Below are positions 7,010-11,558 of a DNA stretch of 11,558 nucleotides, piece after piece (the stretch's first letter is position 1; every line of letters starts with the position of its first letter). The notes beneath the pieces are model-generated. The model made no database searches. It had not been told where the DNA came from and saw only the letters and a program-made list of their open reading frames with translations. The DNA lies in contig BEXV01002230.1 in NCBI GenBank assembly GCA_003118195.1, positions 61,354-72,911 of the forward strand. The letters run 5' to 3'. This stretch comes from Hemicentrotus pulcherrimus. Lineage: Eukaryota > Echinodermata > Echinoidea > Camarodonta > Strongylocentrotidae. Both the position numbers and the translations under genes were made by a program.

Positions 7010-8330
7010 ATGAAAAGAATATCATCATACAGTAAGAGCTTTTTTGCATCAACCATGGACCACATTAAGACCCACTTTTTGTTTCCTATAAACAGTGGTT
7101 CTCATTGAATAGTGTACTTATGCATAAAGACCAATTGCCCATAAAGACTGATTTCTTGATTTTTTTTTTAAAACAGTCTTTGTATTAAGTTTTTATTTTT
7201 GGGGCCAAAATATAAGATGATTAACCACAGTCGTGGTTGCTGAAGGTTATTATTGCAAACAAGTGCTGCTAATCTTCAATATTTACTCACTTGTTATGAC
7301 AAGAAGATGGTCATACTGACCATTGATGACCATGGTCAGTTGTACTAACCATAGCTTCCTGTCAAGCCTGTCAAGGGATGAGTTATAAAACTTGAATTGA
7401 AGGTGACCACCGTCCACAATCATTACCTAAACTCAACAGATTTCTTGTTCTCTCAAACCACTTTGAATAATAGTGGAAAGGTTGCTTGTATGACTTATTT
7501 GAAGTGACATTTATAGAGCAAGCATACACATATACCATAGTACCAGCTTGATCAACTTGTAGTTATAAAAAAAATATTTAAAAAAGTCTCCCTAATCAAT
7601 AATGATAAAAAGCCTTCAATCCCATCTTTGTTCTAGTTTATGATTGGTATTAAAGAGTCTAGATAGGAATGTTTAATTTCCCATTTGTATGAGATACAAC
7701 ATCATCTCATGAGAGCCATACGGGTGTCAGATGTTATTAGTGAAATGAGTTAGTTCTGGTTCTGGGGGTCCAGCTTCAAATTGCATCATGCATGAGTTTC
7801 TGTGTCAGGGAGCAAAATTAAAAAGTTGTTGTCCTTTTTACAACTGTAAAACATTTCTGTTCAGAGTTTGCTGCATGCAACAGAGAAAGGGTTAGCAAAC
7901 TAAGTGAGGCATCTTGTTCCATGTGTTTTAATTTTCATCGGTCAGTTTATGGAAAATCAATGTCCACAACTGTCCAAGGTCTGTCAGTGAGTAGACTAAT
8001 CTCAGTTTCCTCTGACCGGTATGAATATCTAGGACCAAGTCTGACCATAAGGAACCATCGGAAAGAGGAAAATTGTCATTATGTAACTAAGTTTCATACT
8101 TTTCCAATTGTATCTGCACTAGCAGTTTCTACACCTTGCCTTTGTTTTGACAGAAAGAACCGACAGTTATATTTTGTTAAAATAGAATATTCTTGAAATG
8201 AAATTCAATAAATGTACATGAACAATATATATATGTGTTGACAAAACCATGCATTTCTTATGGCTAAATCTACACAGACATTGTCATCCTTTCAAATACT
8301 ACTACTTTCTGCCTTTGATTTTGTTTGACA
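7010..8330. other. Gene-free stretch
   Basis: This holds the GGTCA cluster at 7307-7339 and an unusually long stop-free frame at 7822-8196 (125 codons from the previous stop, with an ATG at 7921). That frame gives no recognisable protein, and AATAAA at 8207-8212 follows its stop by ten bases. A frame of this length is not surprising over six frames of this window, so I leave it uncalled. TATATATATG follows at about 8227. Confidence 0.5.
7307..7339. promoter_or_regulatory. Cluster of four GGTCA half-sites, including a perfect GGTCAnnnTGACC
   Basis: GGTCATACTGACC at 7309-7321 is exactly the estrogen-response-element core: inverted half-sites with a 3-base gap. TGACCATGGTCA at 7327-7338 is a second pair, in everted order with a 2-base gap. 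The repeats also make overlapping hairpins (ATGGTCAT 7307-7314 with ATGACCAT 7326-7333; ACTGACCAT 7315-7323 with ATGGTCAGT 7332-7340). Nuclear receptors of several families bind GGTCA half-sites. Whether this site is used is unknown, since no promoter is visible nearby. Confidence 0.4.
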
Positions 8331-8333
8331 AAA

Positions 8334-8385
8334 ATGCAAGCTTTGATGAAACTCTTTGAGAAGAGTATTTTCAAAAGCTTTGTAT
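8334..8385. ncRNA. Compact imperfect hairpin, function unknown
   Basis: ACTCTT (8351-8356) and AAGAGT (8361-8366) close a TGAG loop. Below them the arms continue to pair with single-base bulges: AA(G) with (T)TT, AGTTT-type with AAACT-type, and GCTT (8377-8380) with AAGC (8338-8341), out to about 8334/8385. I count roughly 20 pairs over 52 bases. The stem is shorter and the loop smaller than in a usual animal pre-miRNA, so I do not call a microRNA. The sequence AAGCTTT on both arms suggests it could also be a small palindromic repeat. Confidence 0.3.
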
Positions 8386-8550
8386 GAAAGTGAAGAAAAA
8401 CAATATGTGTTTCTATTGTATTCAATTTATTTTATAAGGCCTTGTGAGATTTTTAAGGGAGCACATGGCATGGAAAAGATTTGTGGACAAATTGTTCTAG
8501 TTGAGAAGATTTGATTTTAGTTTGATTTTAAAAGGCCTGCCAGACTATTG

Positions 8551-8691
8551 ATGTATTCTAAGAGCATGTTATGGGAATTGATTGGAACAATATTTACTGT
8601 CTTTATTTTCCTCTGTTTGAAAAAGAAAAGGAATGTAAGTATTCATTTCTCAGTGTGTTTAGAATTTGAAGGTTCTGCCTTTGGGGTATAG
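8551..8691 (+). CDS. Possible 46-codon frame with one membrane-type segment
   Basis: ATG at 8551, with a second in-frame ATG at 8566, opens a frame ending TAG at 8689-8691. Residues 10-23 are hydrophobic (LIGTIFTVFIFLCL) and are followed at once by KKKRN, the pattern of a membrane span with a basic cytoplasmic stop-transfer. A consensus splice donor GTAAGT begins at 8635, directly after the codon for that N. It could therefore be the membrane exon of a split gene rather than a stand-alone small protein. The acceptor would be the poor CTGCCAG ending at 8543. The ATG at 8551 has a T at -3; the one at 8566 has an A. I recognise no family, and T-rich DNA produces such frames by chance. Confidence 0.13.
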   Translation: MYSKSMLWELIGTIFTVFIFLCLKKKRNVSIHFSVCLEFEGSAFGV

Positions 8692-8699
8692 GATGTTAT

Positions 8700-11070
8700 T
8701 GTCTACACAAGATTTAGATTGCCTTTGAGAATAATAGTAGAATGAGGGTTAACATTCGTGGTCAATTCTGGAAATGGTGCCAGTTGCAGTAATTGATGTC
8801 ATTTGTTTTTGGAGACCCCTGTGTAATTACCAATAATTGATTCTATTCTTCCCTTGTCTGTATGATGGTTGAGAGCATTGTGTCTCCATGTTGATAATAG
8901 CAAAGACACTAATCCTAATTGCTTTAAAGGTTAAACCTTGAGCGAAATTGAGGGAGATTTGGAACAGATTCCTGATCATCTATTCAACACTGCTTGCTTT
9001 TCCTGCTCTTGTTCATTTTGCAAATTGTAGCTTTGTGCGTTAATTCAGACAATCCTACAGATAATATACATTCATTACATAAAATGTTATGCTTGCTTTA
9101 CTTAAACCTTTACATATATATGCGTTTAAAGGATTACTTTCAAAGGGGTTCGATGATTGTTTTGGTAAGCCGCCAAGCCATTTTCCAGATTTGTTTGATT
9201 AAATGTAAAGCAAAATACAATTCTGAGATGCTGCACATCTTTTGTCTTTTTTGAGCCACAATGGCATTATTCATGTAACTTTGGCACTGTTAATGCCTTA
9301 TGTCTCCAAAGAGATGATTAGTTCTTTACAGTGTTCATAGAAGAACAGGCAACTCAAAGGTCAAATATGATATGAATTTATTGTTTAGTTCAACATTTTG
9401 ACCCTTTGGTGTAAACTTGCGGATTTCTACATGAACAAGTTTAATGGGATTTGTCTGTATCCAAAATAGAAGCAGGATCAAAGTGTATTTTGCTATTACT
9501 CTTAACTCTTGCCAATGAGGTGCCCATGGATGAAATGTATTCCCAATCTTGCAGAGGCACACATTTATTACATGTCTACATTTTGCACTGGTATTCTTTT
9601 CTTTTTGTCTGGTATAGACGCTAAAGAAGATAAAATATAACCTTTCTTTTAAATACTATGTCCACTGTGTGATAAGTTACTTGCACAATGTACTCATAGA
9701 AAACAGGGTGCTATTTCATTAGGGTCCTAATTTTTCAAGACTAATAAGATGCCTAAAGTAACCTGTAAACTACATGTCCTACGATACTTCATGTACCATA
9801 ATTCAATGTAACTTTGAGTCATAGAAATTTCATAACTTGTTTATCATTTTTTTGTTTTGTTTTGAATGAATGGAACAAATCAATGTTGATTACCTATTCT
9901 TAGAAATGACTGAATAGGAATTATAAAATGGATAAGATATATATTTGTTATTTTTTGCAAGTGTTTTTGTCCCAATTGGAGACATTAATTATGCAAATGT
10001 AGGGAATCAAAATGGTGAAGACATCATACTGATACACTTTGTGTCATTTTAGTTTCATACAAGTTTACCCATTATGAATTCTTTTTTCAATGCAAGGAGT
10101 TGTATTGGTATTCTGTAACAGATACATAGAAAGAGAATAATTAGCTGAGAGAAATCTTTTGAAGTAATCAGATATTCATGATATGTGATGTTCACCTTGT
10201 TGTCTTTTAATGTTTTGTGTTCTTCCTCAAATCGGGAACAAAGTACATTCCTTACAAAGTTATAAGAATAATCATATTTATATGAGTTTGTTTTACATGT
10301 AGGTGATTAAATGTATATTGTCTTTGTTGCTCCTTAGTGTTGTGTGCTATAGCACCCATTCATAGTCATAATGTCAATTATGATATGTGATTGATTATGA
10401 TACAGCCTATAAGATTTTGTAAAGAAAGATTAGTGGAGAATATTTATATGAAGAGATGTACATATAAATAAGCGTGATGTATTGCATACAAGAAGTACAA
10501 ATTGTATGATTATCGTTTTTGATTCACTTTTTTTGTTCTTTTCATTTTTTTCATTTTTATTGATATATGAATGATAAATGCTTTGTCTATATATATCTTT
10601 GTTGAAAAACAATGCAATAAAAAAAAGGACCTAGATTACGGAATATTGAGTTGAAATGTTCTTTTCTGCGGTTTCGTCAAATCAAAGAATATTTTTTTTC
10701 TGTGAACCTTATTTTGTGTGGTCCTAATTTCCTTCCATCCTCTCTCTTTATATCACAATCTTGACTTTTCAGTCGAACCACGTTTTTTTTTAGTTTGCAT
10801 CTAGGCCTTCTTGCGTGTAGTGACATTTTTCATCTTTGTCAAGTAATTCAATAATTTATGCAAGTCGTGTGTTGCAAGGCTCTTCACTGGCATAATTATG
10901 TGCTATTCGTTAGAGCTTCATATCAGATATAGGAGCCTTGGTTGCTGTCATCATTATTCTTGCAATAAATCGCCTCATGATACTTCTTTCAATCAGTGAA
11001 GTTACCAAGCCTTTGCATTCACTGCCTAGCTCTAGTACTAGCTAGTTCTCTACCTGAGGCTAGTTGTAAT
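8700..11070. other. Gene-free AT-rich stretch with 3'-UTR-like signals
   Basis: The frames here (8994-9254 plus, 9335-9562 minus, 10430-10612 minus) are short. The last is low-complexity lysine/asparagine-rich sequence read from a T-rich strand. The area 10260-10621 looks like a 3' untranslated region: a Pumilio-type TGTACATA at 10457-10464, several ATTTA-like and T-rich runs, and AATAAA at 10616-10621. There is no coding exon to attach it to. A 12-bp palindrome GTGCTATAGCAC lies at 10344-10355. Another AATAAA is at 10964-10969. Confidence 0.5.
10457..10621 (+). terminator. Weak candidate mRNA 3' end
   Basis: A Pumilio-type element TGTACATA (10457-10464) lies about 150 bases upstream of AATAAA (10616-10621). 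A T-rich and GT-containing stretch lies about 35 bases further on (about 10656-10677). AATAAA is common by chance in DNA this AT-rich, and the associated transcript is not identified. Confidence 0.2.
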
Positions 11071-11076
11071 GATCTT

Positions 11077-11226
11077 ATGAATGGTTGTCCGCTGGAAACT
11101 AGTCTACCTCTAAATGTACAGTCCTTTGATTTGCGTTTGCTCTTGACAAGCTTTAACGAAGTTACATGTATTTCAAGAACATCCAGGTATTTCTTTCATG
11201 AAAATAAAAGATTTATTCACAGATAA
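11077..11226 (+). pseudogene. Frame-shifted N-terminal part of the LINE reverse transcriptase
   Basis: In the frame of 11077 the translation includes SLPLNVQSFD and then LLTSFNEVTCISRTSRYFF followed by HENKRFIHR, ending at TAA 11224-11226. The stretch TCISRTSRYFFHENKRFI lines up with the block of L1/Tx1-type reverse transcriptases that usually reads like TGFIKGRYIGENIRLI, and SLPLNV with the upstream LLNV block. The spacing between those two blocks is shorter than usual, so an internal deletion is likely. The downstream catalytic part is in another frame (positions divisible by three), so at least one indel lies around 11223-11238. Upstream of about 11077 I can no longer follow the element. 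Confidence 0.5.
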
Positions 11227-11558
11227 AGTTCCGTAATGATTACTGTAATTATGCGAATTCTCCTGGTATTTTGATTTTCTTAGATTTCAAAAAGGCTTTT
11301 GATAACATTTGTCATGATTTCCTATTTTTGTTATTAGATAGATTTCAGTTCAAAGAAACGTTTAAACATTGGGTCAAAACACTCTACAGTAATGCAATAG
11401 GCAGAGTTATTAACAACGGCTGGGTCTCTAAGGATTTCAGAATAGATCAGGGTGTAAGACAAGGATGTCCGCTATCGGCTCTTCTCTTTATACTGGTTGC
11501 CGAAGTTATGGCTGTGAGAATAAAGCAAAATACCAACATAAAAGGTATTAGTATTTCT
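11208..11558 (+). mobile_element. L1/Tx1-like non-LTR retrotransposon, reverse transcriptase fragment (runs off window)
   Basis: This encodes part of the ORF2 polymerase that copies LINE RNA into the target site by target-primed reverse transcription. From ATA at 11223 the frame is open to the window end. Motif A reads IFLDFKKAFDN, with the catalytic aspartate in LDF at 11283-11285 and the conserved AFD at 11295-11303. Motif B reads QGVRQGCPLSALLF (11448-11489). ILVAEVMAVRI and NTNIKGI follow, a wording typical of the L1/Tx1 group. The catalytic YADD box would come shortly after and is outside the window. The endonuclease should lie upstream but is not found, and the frame is closed at 11205-11207 (TAA), so this copy is defective. 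The long clean frame after the break suggests a fairly young insertion. Motif A and B wording is unambiguous for a LINE; the exact clade is inference. Confidence 0.92.

Noticed and set aside
7822..8196. 125-codon stop-free frame (ATG at 7921) followed by AATAAA, with a GTGAGT donor inside at 7987
   Set aside because: The translation resembles no known family. A run of this length is roughly what six frames of this window would give by chance, and an AATAAA ten bases after a stop is no support on its own.
8994..9254. 86-codon hydrophobic frame
   Set aside because: It starts at TTG and the hydrophobicity comes from T-rich DNA; no signal or domain pattern holds up.
9335..9562. 75-codon minus-strand frame
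   Set aside because: No recognised motif and no upstream promoter or splice context.
10430..10612. Minus-strand frame with a KNEKNEKNKK-like run
   Set aside because: Low-complexity translation of a T-rich tract.
1..11558. CRISPR array, bacterial operon, phage or defence island
   Set aside because: No direct repeats with unique spacers, no ribosome-binding-site-spaced genes and no prokaryotic protein families; composition and elements are those of an animal genome.

Overview
This window looks like non-coding DNA from an animal nuclear genome. It is AT-rich and has no long open frame, no bacterial-style gene spacing, long simple-sequence tracts, splice-like signals and several retroelement remnants. 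A marine invertebrate is the best guess, possibly an echinoderm or another invertebrate deuterostome. That guess rests on the L1/Tx1-like LINE, the tRNA-Thr-derived SINE-like unit and the frequent TACATGTA and GTACC palindromes. It is inference, not a species call.

Layout, left to right. Bases 1-30 read on the minus strand as AATAAA followed by a poly(A) run, the usual end of a retroposed or polyadenylated transcript. Bases 30-1860 hold no gene; they contain a diverged direct repeat (126-163 and 886-935) and two identical E-box decamers (532-554). Pure (AG)n at 1875-1919 and (TC)n at 2619-2656 form an inverted pair about 700 bp apart. The TC tract leads into an excellent 3' splice site at 2719. 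The putative terminal exon behind it starts with 26 codons and a stop, then runs through a decayed minisatellite of about 68-70 bp units with a recent 104-bp duplication at its left end. It ends with a Pumilio-type element and AATAAA at 3906-3928. A competing acceptor lies at 3670.

From about 3950 to 11070 I see no convincing gene. This stretch holds a GTACC hairpin (6757-6788), a tRNA-Thr(UGU)-derived SINE-like unit (about 6831-6996), a cluster of four GGTCA half-sites that includes a perfect GGTCAnnnTGACC (7307-7339), a compact hairpin (8334-8385), a small frame encoding a membrane-type segment that overlaps a GTAAGT donor (8551-8691), and scattered AATAAA hexamers.

The right end (from about 11077 and running off the window) is the reverse transcriptase of an L1/Tx1-like non-LTR retrotransposon. 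Motifs A and B are clear. The upstream part sits in a different frame, so the copy is broken. This is the only protein family I can identify with confidence. I found no evidence of an undescribed multi-gene system; the points of interest are at the repeat, regulatory and RNA-structure level.
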